From an uncultured Hymenobacter sp. (lineage in GTDB: Bacteria > Bacteroidota > Bacteroidia > Cytophagales > Hymenobacteraceae): DNA of 61,598 nt. Made by a program: the position numbers and the translations under genes. The stretch lies in contig CAJYVK010000327.1 in NCBI GenBank assembly GCA_913778455.1, forward strand, positions 1 to 61,598, written 5' to 3'. How positions within the stretch are numbered: position 1 is the stretch's first letter; each line of letters opens with the position of its first letter. A model generated the notes under the pieces. The model had not been told where the DNA came from. It worked only from the letters and a program-made list of their open reading frames with translations, and ran no database searches. Positions 8,497-16,631 of the stretch are shown here, piece by piece.

Positions 8497-8587
8497 GGAC
8501 ATAAGTATTTTTATTTATGAAAAAATATGTCCGATCAAAGGCCCCTTGCGCAGACATATTTTTAATTTTTTAAGCAACTTTATGTCC
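8497..8587. repeat. AT-rich block with paired GACATA/TATGTC sites
   Basis: GGACATA at 8497 pairs with TATGTCC at 8526-8532, and GACATAT at 8553 pairs with TATGTCC at 8581-8587. The intervals are runs of A and T in an otherwise GC-rich region. The first pair extends into a stem of about 12 bases (GGACATA...TTTTT against AAAAATATGTCC). It could be a terminator pair or two operator sites. Confidence 0.6.
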
Positions 8588-8708
8588 GCCCGGTATCCCA
8601 CTTCCTCCTCCCTGCCCCAACCATGGCCGCCTTCGGGCTTGGCTGATGCGTTGCGCCTGCTCATCACCCCTTAGTGTCACATTCACCCTTTGACAGATAC
8701 GCAGCAAG

Positions 8709-8762
8709 TAAAACGTCCCCGTCCTCCACAGCCAAGCGGCTACGAAGGACGGGGACGTTTTA
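8709..8762 (-). terminator. Hairpin downstream of the DUF3857 cluster
   Basis: A perfect 17-bp stem (8709-8725 with 8746-8762; arm TAAAACGTCCCCGTCCT) lies 16 bases past the stop of the minus-strand gene at 8778. The run of T on the minus strand is short (TTTTA), so termination efficiency is uncertain. Confidence 0.7.
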
Positions 8763-8777
8763 AGGCAAGCGACCTGG

Positions 8778-10721
8778 TTAGGCGTCCGTTTTCACCAGCA
8801 CCACCTGCGCGTTATCGGCATGGCTGACTTTGCGGCGAAACTCCTGGTACTCGGCGTAGCGAGCGGCGGGCAGCGGAGCCCCACCGGCCGGCCGGCGGGT
8901 TTCGAGCTGGCGCACGTACTGCAAGGTGCCGTCGGGCAGGGTGGTGCAGGCGCTCGAATACACGCCGTAGGCCGTAGTGAGCTGGGTGGGCAGCGGCAGG
9001 TTTTCGACCCGGAAGCCGGTCGGTACGTGCAGGCGCACGGTGTCTTGGTAAAGGCCGGGCGTGGGCAGGGCCAGCGGCGTTAGGCGCGGCCCCACCTGGG
9101 CGGGCAGCGTGCCGAGGCGGCCCAGCAGGTTGGGGGTCAGCAGCAGGCGGCGGCCGGCCACCGTGCCGACGCTGGCTAGCTCCAGGCCCATAGTTTCGAC
9201 TACGCCGGGCAGCGTGCTGGTGGGGGCAGCGGCCAGGCGCAGGCTGGTGATGGTAAAATGACCAAGCCGCAAATGGTTGCCCACGTATTTTTTCTGGGCA
9301 ACGGGGTCGGCCTCCTGGAGTAGCTGGGCGTAGTCGTCCTGGGCCAGGCCCAGGCGGCGGGTGCGCACGGTGGCCTTGGCCCCGCCGCTGGCGTCGAGCC
9401 AGAGGTCGGTGCGCCGCAGCTGGCTGTTGGCCTGCGCCCCGTAGCGGGGCGTGGCCACGAGGCGGCCGCCCTCGGGGGTGAGCAGCAGGGCGTGGCGGTT
9501 GCCGGTAAAGCTGCCCATGTAGCCGAAGGCCTCGGTCTGGCTCGTGCATTCCAGCCACACGGTATCGGCGGCAACGGTCCCGTGCGCGGCCAGCGGCAAA
9601 CACAGAATGGCGTGGTTGAACTGGCTGCTCGGGAAATTTACGCGCACGTCGGGATGCTCGGCCCCGGCCCCGACCAAGGCCACGTAGGCTGGCAGGCCCG
9701 CCGCTTTGAGCAGGGCGCAGGTGTAGTTACTCAGAGCTTTACAGTCGCCGTAGCCCCCGGTAGCCACGCTGGTGGCGGGGGCCGTTTGCCAGCCGCCCAG
9801 GCCCAGCTGCACCGAGATGTAGCGCGTAGAGCCTTGCAAAAACTCGTACACCTTACGAGCCCGCTCGCGGGGGTCGGGGGTCGTAGTAAGTAGCTGGGCC
9901 ATGCGGGCGGTGAGGGCCGGCGGCAGGGCATCGCGGCCCTGCCCCAACTGGTACACCCACTGCCCCAGGCTCTGCCACGAGGCCAGCGAGCCAGCGTGGC
10001 CCTGCACCTCAAAGGTAGCCGGGGCCAGGTGCACGTCGGGCTGCTGCTCGGCCAGCGACGGGGCCAGCGGCTCTTCTTCCACGGCCGGGGCGGCGGGCAG
10101 CTGCCAGCGGTAGGTGGTTTGGGTAGCCGTGGCGACTGGCGCGCTGGCTGCCCCGGCCGGCAGGTGCTGCTCCTCGAAGCGCAGGGGCAGCGCGGTGGGT
10201 GTGGTTACTTGCAGGGTAGCTCCTTCGATGGCCAGATTCTCATCAGCCTGGGGCCGCCAGTCGGGGTAGAAGAGCGTGTTTTCCGATACTATCTCGTAGT
10301 CAAACTCCACGGTGTAGGGCGTGGTGGGCTGGCGCAGGTCGGCGTAGCGCATCCGCAAATCACGCATGAAGCTCCCCCCGGCATCACCCAGGCCCTGGTC
10401 GTGAATTTCGGCCGGGCGCAGCTGATGCAGCAGCTGGCCTTGGGCATCGTAGACGGCCCCACGCATGTAGCTGATGTGCCGCAGGCTGCTATAATCCACC
10501 ATCAGCTGGCCGTAGTCGTCGCTGCCGGCCTCGTCGAGCACGGTCACGACCCGGTGCACGGTTTCGACGAGCTGGCTGGCCGACTTCACTACCACCGTTT
10601 TATCGTAGGCGCGTACCACGGCGTGGGCGTTCTCGCGCAGGGCCGGGGCGATGGCGTCGGCCGGGTACTTGGGTGCCGGCGGGGCCAGCAGCACCAGGGA
10701 GGAGAAGATGGGGAGTAGCAT
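8778..10721 (-). CDS. DUF3857 and transglutaminase-core protein, catalytic Cys and His present
   Basis: A 647-residue exported protein (signal-like MLLPIFSSLVLLAPPAP). The N-terminal half matches DUF3857 (VRAYDKTVVVKSASQLVETV, HRVVTVLDEAGSDDYG, SENTLFYPDWRP). Around residue 330 is a transglutaminase-like core with GGYGDCKALSNYTCALLKAA (Cys codon at 9741-9743), a His in SSQFNHAILC, and WLECTSQT where the third catalytic position is usually an acid. It is the last gene of three same-strand paralogs, 40 bases downstream of the second. Unlike its two neighbours it keeps the catalytic Cys and His. Substrate and process are unknown; periplasmic peptide or cell-surface processing is plausible. Confidence 0.82.
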   Translation of the reverse strand: MLLPIFSSLVLLAPPAPKYPADAIAPALRENAHAVVRAYDKTVVVKSASQLVETVHRVVTVLDEAGSDDYGQLMVDYSSLRHISYMRGAVYDAQGQLLHQLRPAEIHDQGLGDAGGSFMRDLRMRYADLRQPTTPYTVEFDYEIVSENTLFYPDWRPQADENLAIEGATLQVTTPTALPLRFEEQHLPAGAASAPVATATQTTYRWQLPAAPAVEEEPLAPSLAEQQPDVHLAPATFEVQGHAGSLASWQSLGQWVYQLGQGRDALPPALTARMAQLLTTTPDPRERARKVYEFLQGSTRYISVQLGLGGWQTAPATSVATGGYGDCKALSNYTCALLKAAGLPAYVALVGAGAEHPDVRVNFPSSQFNHAILCLPLAAHGTVAADTVWLECTSQTEAFGYMGSFTGNRHALLLTPEGGRLVATPRYGAQANSQLRRTDLWLDASGGAKATVRTRRLGLAQDDYAQLLQEADPVAQKKYVGNHLRLGHFTITSLRLAAAPTSTLPGVVETMGLELASVGTVAGRRLLLTPNLLGRLGTLPAQVGPRLTPLALPTPGLYQDTVRLHVPTGFRVENLPLPTQLTTAYGVYSSACTTLPDGTLQYVRQLETRRPAGGAPLPAARYAEYQEFRRKVSHADNAQVVLVKTDA

Positions 10722-10761
10722 ACTCAGGAATACTTTACTTGTTGATTCACTCCTATAAAGC

Positions 10762-12840
10762 TTACTGCGTTTTCCGAACGACGAGCGCCTCGGCCTGCTT
10801 GGCTAACAGCTGCCGGTACAGCTCGCGGAGGGTGTGGTACTCGTCGGCGCTGTACACGGGCTTGTCGAGGGTCAGGCGGCTGGTCAGCTGCACGGTGGTG
10901 GGGGTCGGGGCGCTGGCCTGGTACAGATAGCGCCCCCCCTGCTCGGGCAGCAGCAAATTGGCGGCCTTGGGCAGGTCGGCCACGTAGCCCGGGGGCAGCG
11001 TCAGGGTGAGCATGATAATCTCCTGCTGCGCCAGGCCGATATCGACCGGGTAGCTGCGCTGCGCGTGCCGGAAGGGATTGCGCCGCTCCCCAAATGGCTC
11101 CAGGAGCTTGAGGTACAGCTCCTGCGGATTATTCGCCGCGGCCGCCGGCTGCTGCAACTCGTAGCGCAAGGCCAGCGGCTGGTCTACGGTGGCCAGCCCG
11201 CTGAACGTGTAGGCCGGCACTTCCCAGCCGGAATGGACGGCGGCCAGTTGCGTTACGTACTTCTTTTCGCCCAACTGCTGCACCTGCTCGCGGGCCTCCT
11301 GGGCTGCGTAGCCCCCGTATTCTTCCTGCACCTCGCCCGTAAGGTTGCCCGGGGCGTGCAGCGTCAGGTGTATGTTTTGCAAATGCGTGTAGCGGCGGGT
11401 GGGCGTCAGGCTGACCCAGCGGCCCTCGCCCCCCTCCACCACCGTGTGGCCGATGCGGCTGAGGCAGCGCCGGGGCAGCACTCCGGCCGGCAGCAGCGGC
11501 TCGGTGGCGTCGAGCAGCAGGTCGGGCTGGCCGGGTGTTTCCAGCAGCGCCACCACGTAGTTGAACTGCTCCAGCAGAGGATAGTCCTGGCTGACCCGGC
11601 CGTGGGCCCGAGTACTTAGAATGACCGGCTGCGCGGGTAATTCGGCCTGGCGCAGGGCCGCGATGAGCAGCAGGTTCACGTCGGCGGCAGTACCCCGGTG
11701 CAGCTCGTAGGCTTTTTTCAACGGCCCGGTAGCGTGGTAGCGGTTGGTGCCGTCGTACTTCACGCTTTTGAGGACCAGCTCGCGCACGGCCGCCGCCCGG
11801 GCGGCCGGGTCGGGGTACTGCGCCACCAGCGGCCGCACGGCGTCGGCCAGAAAGCCCGCGTGCCCCAGCGCCTGCCCAAAAAACTCGTCGCTGAGCAGCG
11901 TTTTGTTCTTCTTGGTCCAACTATCGGTCAGGTCGCGGTACTGCTCGTTGGGCATCTGCACGCCCGCCAGCTCGAACGTTATCCGGGCCAGGTAGTCGTT
12001 GGCCGTAGTCAGGTAAGGCTCTTCCCGGAAGGCCGGCGCATTACGAATCACCCAGCGGTGCTGCTCGGTACTCATGCTCAGGCTTTGGCTCTGGCTGGTA
12101 GCCGTCATCCCGCTGCCGGAGGTATTTTCCAGCACCATGTTCACCGACCCTACTCCCAGCTCGTTCACCGCAAAGGGTAGGTAGCCCTGGTACAGCGCCT
12201 TGTAATGGTACACCTGCGGAATACTAGTGCGGTACTCACTCCAGCGCACGGGTATCTCCGACTGAAAGGTCCAGCTCTGGAAATTGCTGAAAAACGTGGA
12301 AGTCACCGTGTAGGCGTATTCTATTACGGCCCCCTCCTGCACGTTGGGCAGGGTAAACTTGTGCACCTTGAGCTTGTCGGTACGCTTTTCCTCAAACTCC
12401 CCGCTGGCATCCAGCTTGGTTTTCGTTACCTGCCCATCGCCCCCGCGCACGTAGGTGAAGCCGCGCAGGTTGCTCAGCTTCTCCGAGCTTTCGCCCTGGT
12501 GGTAGAGCGGTACCTCCACCGTCGCGTAGCCGTAGCCCGCTTTTTTGAGAATCTTAATCCGCGTAATGCGCTCCGTCACGATGGCCATGTGGCCGGCCGC
12601 GCTGGCAAAGCGCGACTGCCCCACGTCGTAGAGCACTACGGCTACCGCCCCGCTATCGGCCACGAACCCCTGCGCCTCTAGGTCGGCGGGGTCGGGCTGG
12701 CCGAAGCGCAGCGGCAGGGGCGGTGCCTGCTTGGGGGCGGCGGTTTGTGCCCCGGCCACCAGCGGCCCGGTGCCCAGCCCCAGGCACAGCCAACTGCCAG
12801 CCAGCCAGGCCAGCCGCCTGTTTATCCAGACCATATTCAT
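10762..12840 (-). CDS. DUF3857 protein with a degenerate transglutaminase-like core (Cys to Ala)
   Basis: About 692 residues from ATG 12840 (the upstream frame to 12888 lacks a signal sequence). Signal peptide LAWLAGSWLCLGLGTGPLVA. Conserved DUF3857 segments are TERITRIKILKKAGYGYATV, KVHKFTLPNVQEGAVIEYAY and WTFQSEIPVRWSEYR. The core reads ELHRGTAADVNLLLIAALRQ, then LLEQFNYVVALL and LLLDATEPLLP. By alignment with the paralog at 8778, Ala (codon 11686-11688) replaces the catalytic Cys and Tyr replaces His; Asp remains. It is therefore probably not a protease or transglutaminase and may bind peptides or act as a scaffold. It is about 45% like the neighbouring 12890 gene by eye, consistent with tandem duplication. 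Confidence 0.8.
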   Translation of the reverse strand: MNMVWINRRLAWLAGSWLCLGLGTGPLVAGAQTAAPKQAPPLPLRFGQPDPADLEAQGFVADSGAVAVVLYDVGQSRFASAAGHMAIVTERITRIKILKKAGYGYATVEVPLYHQGESSEKLSNLRGFTYVRGGDGQVTKTKLDASGEFEEKRTDKLKVHKFTLPNVQEGAVIEYAYTVTSTFFSNFQSWTFQSEIPVRWSEYRTSIPQVYHYKALYQGYLPFAVNELGVGSVNMVLENTSGSGMTATSQSQSLSMSTEQHRWVIRNAPAFREEPYLTTANDYLARITFELAGVQMPNEQYRDLTDSWTKKNKTLLSDEFFGQALGHAGFLADAVRPLVAQYPDPAARAAAVRELVLKSVKYDGTNRYHATGPLKKAYELHRGTAADVNLLLIAALRQAELPAQPVILSTRAHGRVSQDYPLLEQFNYVVALLETPGQPDLLLDATEPLLPAGVLPRRCLSRIGHTVVEGGEGRWVSLTPTRRYTHLQNIHLTLHAPGNLTGEVQEEYGGYAAQEAREQVQQLGEKKYVTQLAAVHSGWEVPAYTFSGLATVDQPLALRYELQQPAAAANNPQELYLKLLEPFGERRNPFRHAQRSYPVDIGLAQQEIIMLTLTLPPGYVADLPKAANLLLPEQGGRYLYQASAPTPTTVQLTSRLTLDKPVYSADEYHTLRELYRQLLAKQAEALVVRKTQ

Positions 12841-12889
12841 CGGTAGTGTAGGCGCTTCGGGGCCGACTGAGCCGGCCCGCTGGTACAAC

Positions 12890-14974
12890 TTATGGCTTCT
12901 TGATTACCAACGCTTCGGCCTGTTTGGCCAGGGCCAGGCGGTAGAATTCGCGGAGCGAGGCGTATTCCTCGGCCCCGTACACCGGCTTATCGAGGGTGAG
13001 GCGGCTCACGAGCTGCACGGTGCCCGGGGCGGGGCTGCTGGCGGCGTAGATGTAGCGGCCGCCCTGGTCGGGCAGGGAGATGCTGGCCGCCTTGGGCAGC
13101 TCGGCGGTGTACCCCTGGGGCAGCGTCAGCGTCAACACGATGATATCCTTATTGGCGGCCCCAAAATCGACCGGGAAGGTGCGCTCGGCGTGCTGAAATG
13201 GATTCTGCCGCTGGCCAAAGCCCGCCAGGGGGCTCACGTACAGTTCACTAGTTGCGCCGCTGGTGCCGGCGGGCTGGCGCACGTCGTAGTTAAAAGCCAG
13301 CGGCTTGCTCAATTCGGCCACGTCGCTGAACGTATAGGCCGGAAACTCCCAGCTGGGGTGCCGGTTAGCCAGCTCGGTCACGTATTTCTTCTCGCCTAGC
13401 TGCTGCAGCTTTTCGCGCACGCTAGCCGCCGAATAGCCGCCGTGCTCCTCGTGTACCTTACCCACTAGGTTGCCCTGCTCATCCAGCTTCAGCTTGATCT
13501 CCTGGTAGTGGTTGTGGCGCTGGGCGGGGGTCAGGCTTACCCAGCGGCCAGCCTGCTCCTTGCTGCCCACGAGGCGGCCCGTCTGGTTGAGGCAGCGCTG
13601 CGGCAGCAGGCCGCAGGGCAGCAGCGGCTCGGTGGCGTCGAGCAGCAGGTCTTTGCCGCCTTCGAGCGGCAGCAGCCCGATAACGTAGTTGAACTGCTCC
13701 AGCAGCGGGAACGTCTCGTTGACCCGACCGTGGGCGCGGGTGCTCAGAATAACGGGCTGGGCGGGCAGCCCCGCCTGGCGCAGGGCCGCAATGAGCAGCA
13801 GGTTCACGTCGGCCGAAGTGCCCCGGTGCAGCTCGTAGCTTTTCTTGAGCGGACCGCTGGCCGAGTAGCGATTGGTGCCGTCGTACTTCACGCTCTTGAT
13901 CACCAGCTCGCGCACGGCGGCGGCCCGGGCGGCCGGGTCGGGGTACTGCGTCACCAGCGGCTTGAGGGCCGCGTCGAGAAAGGCGACCCGGCCCAATTGC
14001 CCCCCAAACTCGTCGCTGTTCTGCAACTCCGAGTTGATTTTATCCCAGTTGCCCGCCACGTTGCGGTAGCCGCTGCCCGGCATCCGGGTGCCGGCCAGCT
14101 CAAAGTTGATGCGGGCCACGTAGTCGCGCGTGGTCGTCATGTAGGGCTCGTCGCGCAGGGCGGGCACGTTTTGCATGGCCCAGTGGTAGTTAGTAGCCTG
14201 GGCCGTGATTACCTCGTTGCTGGCCGCCACGCGGCCTGAGCCCCCGCCCCCAAAGAGACCGCTACCCCCCGTAAAACCACCCTCCGTGTGCAGGTTGTAC
14301 TGGGCCTGCTGGCTTTCGCTGGTTTGCAGGGCCAGGGGCTCGTAGCCCTGCATCAGCATCTTGTAGTCGAAATACTCCGGAATGGTAGCCTGGAATTCGC
14401 TCCAGCGGGTGGGCACCTCGCGCTGAAAGGTCCAGTCCTGAAAATTGAAGTAGAAGTCCGAGGTAACGGTGTAGGCGTACTCGATTACAGCTCCCTCTCG
14501 CACGTTGGGCAGCGTAAACTTGCGCACCCGGATGTTGCTGGTGCGCTCCTCCGTAAAGCCCTTGTCGGTTTCGAGCTTCACTTTTTCAACTTTGCCCCCT
14601 ACCTCGTTGTAGGTGAAGCCGCGCAGCCCCACGAGCTTTTCCTCGTCCGAACCCCGGTGATAGAGCGGTATTTCAATGGTAGCCAAGTCGTAGCCCGCTT
14701 TCTTCAGAATCTTGATGCGCGTCACCCGGTCCGACTCCAGCTGAAAGTTGGTTCCCTTCAGGCGGAAGCGCGTGGAGCCGTAGTCGTAGAGCACTACGCC
14801 CGACGCGGCACTGTCGGCCACGAAGCTTTTGGCATCGAAGTCGGCCGGCTCGGGCTGGCCAAACTTGATTTTGACCACCTTGACCGGGGCGGGCGCTTCC
14901 TGGGCCAGCAGGCGGCCCGGGAGCAAGAAAGTAAGGGCCGCGAGCGACCCGGCGAGGCGTAGTTTTGTAATCAT
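12890..14974 (-). CDS. DUF3857 protein with a degenerate transglutaminase-like core (Cys to Ser)
   Basis: 694 residues, first gene of the minus-strand DUF3857 trio. Signal peptide LRLAGSLAALTFLLPGRLLA. The order of segments matches the next gene: FGQPEPADFDAKSFVADSAA, VTRIKILKKAGYDLATIEIP, RKFTLPNVREGAVIEYAYTV, WTFQREVPTRWSEF. The core is ELHRGTSADVNLLLIAALRQ with Ser (codon 13814-13816) in the Cys position, QFNYVIGLL with Tyr for His, and LLLDATEPLLP. A glycine-rich insert (GGFTGGSGLFGGGGSGR, near residue 230) is absent from its paralog. A promoter (15032-15062) lies upstream; the 49-base gap to the next gene suggests a single transcript. Confidence 0.8.
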   Translation of the reverse strand: MITKLRLAGSLAALTFLLPGRLLAQEAPAPVKVVKIKFGQPEPADFDAKSFVADSAASGVVLYDYGSTRFRLKGTNFQLESDRVTRIKILKKAGYDLATIEIPLYHRGSDEEKLVGLRGFTYNEVGGKVEKVKLETDKGFTEERTSNIRVRKFTLPNVREGAVIEYAYTVTSDFYFNFQDWTFQREVPTRWSEFQATIPEYFDYKMLMQGYEPLALQTSESQQAQYNLHTEGGFTGGSGLFGGGGSGRVAASNEVITAQATNYHWAMQNVPALRDEPYMTTTRDYVARINFELAGTRMPGSGYRNVAGNWDKINSELQNSDEFGGQLGRVAFLDAALKPLVTQYPDPAARAAAVRELVIKSVKYDGTNRYSASGPLKKSYELHRGTSADVNLLLIAALRQAGLPAQPVILSTRAHGRVNETFPLLEQFNYVIGLLPLEGGKDLLLDATEPLLPCGLLPQRCLNQTGRLVGSKEQAGRWVSLTPAQRHNHYQEIKLKLDEQGNLVGKVHEEHGGYSAASVREKLQQLGEKKYVTELANRHPSWEFPAYTFSDVAELSKPLAFNYDVRQPAGTSGATSELYVSPLAGFGQRQNPFQHAERTFPVDFGAANKDIIVLTLTLPQGYTAELPKAASISLPDQGGRYIYAASSPAPGTVQLVSRLTLDKPVYGAEEYASLREFYRLALAKQAEALVIKKP

Positions 14975-15031
14975 ACCAAGAAGAAGATGTAGCTAGCCGG
15001 CCAAAAAATAATATAGTGGGCCCAGGCTTGG

Positions 15032-15062
15032 CAAATGTAGCTGGTCAGTACTCATTTACCAA
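15032..15062 (-). promoter_or_regulatory. Promoter for the DUF3857 cluster
   Basis: On the minus strand TACATTTG (15032-15039) is preceded by TTG (15060-15062) at a spacing of 20 bases, near the TTTG-N19-TAnnTTTG consensus. The leader to ATG 14974 is about 50 bases. Confidence 0.55.
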
Positions 15063-15078
15063 CTCTTCTTCAGGAGCT

Positions 15079-16308
15079 TTATACTGCCTCTTCGGGGGCA
15101 CCCACGGCCAGGGCGGCTTCGGCTGCGGGGGCAACGGGCCGGGCCGGAGCAGTGCGCACGCCCAGCAGCAAGTAGGCCAGGGCGGCCAGCACGCTGGCCA
15201 GGCTCAGGGCGTGCACCCAGGGCAGGCGACCGGGCTGGTTATCAAATATCCACCCGGCCAGCAGTGCCCCCAACCCGATGCCTACTTCGAGGGCGATGTA
15301 CATGGTAGCAATGCCTCGCCCGCGCCGCTCGGGGTGGCTCAGGTCCACGGTCCAGGCGTAGAGCGTGGGCGAGTTCTGCCCCGTGCCGATGCCGAAGATG
15401 ATGGCCCCCAGCAGAAACACCGGCACCGACGGCGACCATACCAGCACGGCCAGCCCCAGCGCCAGCAGGCCCGACGACCAGCGCAGGACCGGCACCCGGC
15501 CGTGGGTATCGCTGGCCTTACCGGCCACCAGGCGCACCACCAGCGAGGCCACCGTGTAGCACACGTAAAACAAGCCCTTGGTGGTGCCCGTCAGCCCCAG
15601 CAGCCGGCTTTGATCGGGTATCACGGTGAGTACCGCGCCGAAGGGAAACAAACACAGCAACGTGGTAAGGGCCGGGGCCAGCACGCGCGGCTCCAGGATC
15701 TCGTCCAGCTCCAGCCTGAGCAGCGAGAAGCTGAAGCGCCGCCGCAGCGCCTGGGGCAGCGTTTCGGTCAGGGTGCCCTGCACCAGCACCGAGAGCAGCG
15801 CCGCCGCGCTGGAGCAATAAAACATGGTGTTGAGCGAGAACGTCTCGGCTACCCACGAGCCGAAAGCCGGGCCGGCGGCCATGCCCAGGCTGCCCGTCAC
15901 GCCGAGCAGGCCCATGGCCTCGCCACGCTTATCTACGGGCACGATGTCGGCCACGAACGCCGCCGTCCCGGTGGGCTTGAAGCCGGTGCTGAAGCCGTGC
16001 AGCAGCCGCAGAAATAAAAAGCTGCTCACCGTAAGCGCCCAGGGGTACACGAAGCCGCACACGAAGCACACCAGCGAGCCAAATACCATCACCGGAATGC
16101 GCCCCACCGTATCGGTGAGCTTGCCCGAGAAGGGCCGCGAAATGGCCGCCGTCAGGGTGAATAGGGCAATGATGAAGCCCTTGTACTCGCCCCCGCCCAA
16201 CTGGCTGAGGTGGTCGGGCAGTTCCGGCAGCAGGAGGTTGAAGGATAAGAAAAACAGAAACGACGACAGGCACATCAGCCAGAAGCCCCGCGAATACGAA
16301 CCAAGCAT
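15079..16308 (-). CDS. MFS transporter
   Basis: About 409 residues from ATG 16308 with 12 predicted hydrophobic segments. The loop between helices 2 and 3 carries the MFS motif GKLTDTVGRIPVMV (G-x3-D-x2-GR-pattern), repeated in the second half as GKASDTHGRVPVLRW. The middle loop around residues 185-205 is basic (QALRRRFSFSLLRLELDE). The C-terminal tail is alanine/proline-rich. It belongs to the drug/arabinose-efflux-like group, but substrate cannot be inferred. A -7-like GACCTTTG lies about 15 bases upstream of the start on its strand. Confidence 0.88.
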   Translation of the reverse strand: MLGSYSRGFWLMCLSSFLFFLSFNLLLPELPDHLSQLGGGEYKGFIIALFTLTAAISRPFSGKLTDTVGRIPVMVFGSLVCFVCGFVYPWALTVSSFLFLRLLHGFSTGFKPTGTAAFVADIVPVDKRGEAMGLLGVTGSLGMAAGPAFGSWVAETFSLNTMFYCSSAAALLSVLVQGTLTETLPQALRRRFSFSLLRLELDEILEPRVLAPALTTLLCLFPFGAVLTVIPDQSRLLGLTGTTKGLFYVCYTVASLVVRLVAGKASDTHGRVPVLRWSSGLLALGLAVLVWSPSVPVFLLGAIIFGIGTGQNSPTLYAWTVDLSHPERRGRGIATMYIALEVGIGLGALLAGWIFDNQPGRLPWVHALSLASVLAALAYLLLGVRTAPARPVAPAAEAALAVGAPEEAV

Positions 16309-16631
16309 AAGTGGCGCAAAGGTCGGGCCGGACGGCCACATGGTTGCCCTGGCCCCTGGCTGGCCTATCCGTAAGCTCGAGTACTACTGTCAAACATCCG
16401 TCATGCTGAGCTTGCGAAACATCTTGTCATAGTCGCTGTAATTCGCGGGCAGTGACAAGATGCTTCGCAAGCTCAACATGACAGTACGTAAACCAACCAT
16501 TTTCACCTGCCTCGAAAAGTCGCTTGAACAGCCTCTTACCCGCTCTATACGCCGTGCCCTCACCCCTGGCCTAAGGGGGCCTCCCCGGACCGCTCCCCCA
16601 CCTCGTCCCCGCTCTGCCGTACTGTTGACCT
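16309..16631. other. Divergent intergenic region with family-A palindrome
   Basis: About 320 bases between the divergent MFS and ABC exporter genes. It contains the family-A palindrome (16400-16482) and no ORF I would support. A TACTGTTG just before the ABC start is a weak -7 match. Confidence 0.55.
16400..16482. repeat. Dispersed palindrome, family A, copy 2
   Basis: Arms 16400-16429 and 16453-16482 are reverse complements at 28 of 30 positions, with a 23-base loop. The core GTCATGCTGAGCTTGCGAA and CATCTTGTCA matches the other two copies. It sits between divergent genes, so it is not a terminator. Confidence 0.9.

Larger units (their letters stand above)
8352..8777. other. Convergent intergenic region rich in inverted repeats
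   Basis: Some 426 bases between convergent genes with no credible ORF. It contains a G/C hairpin (GAGGGGG at 8397 against CCCCCTC ending at 8434), an AT-rich block with repeated TATGTC/GACATA sites (8497-8587), and a 17-bp perfect stem at 8709-8762 next to the minus-strand gene. Confidence 0.65.

Noticed and set aside
5353..10718. Long open frames on the strand opposite to GC-rich genes
   Set aside because: They lie fully within confident genes on the other strand, have arginine/alanine/histidine-rich sequences, and lack family motifs; they are shadows of high-GC codon use.
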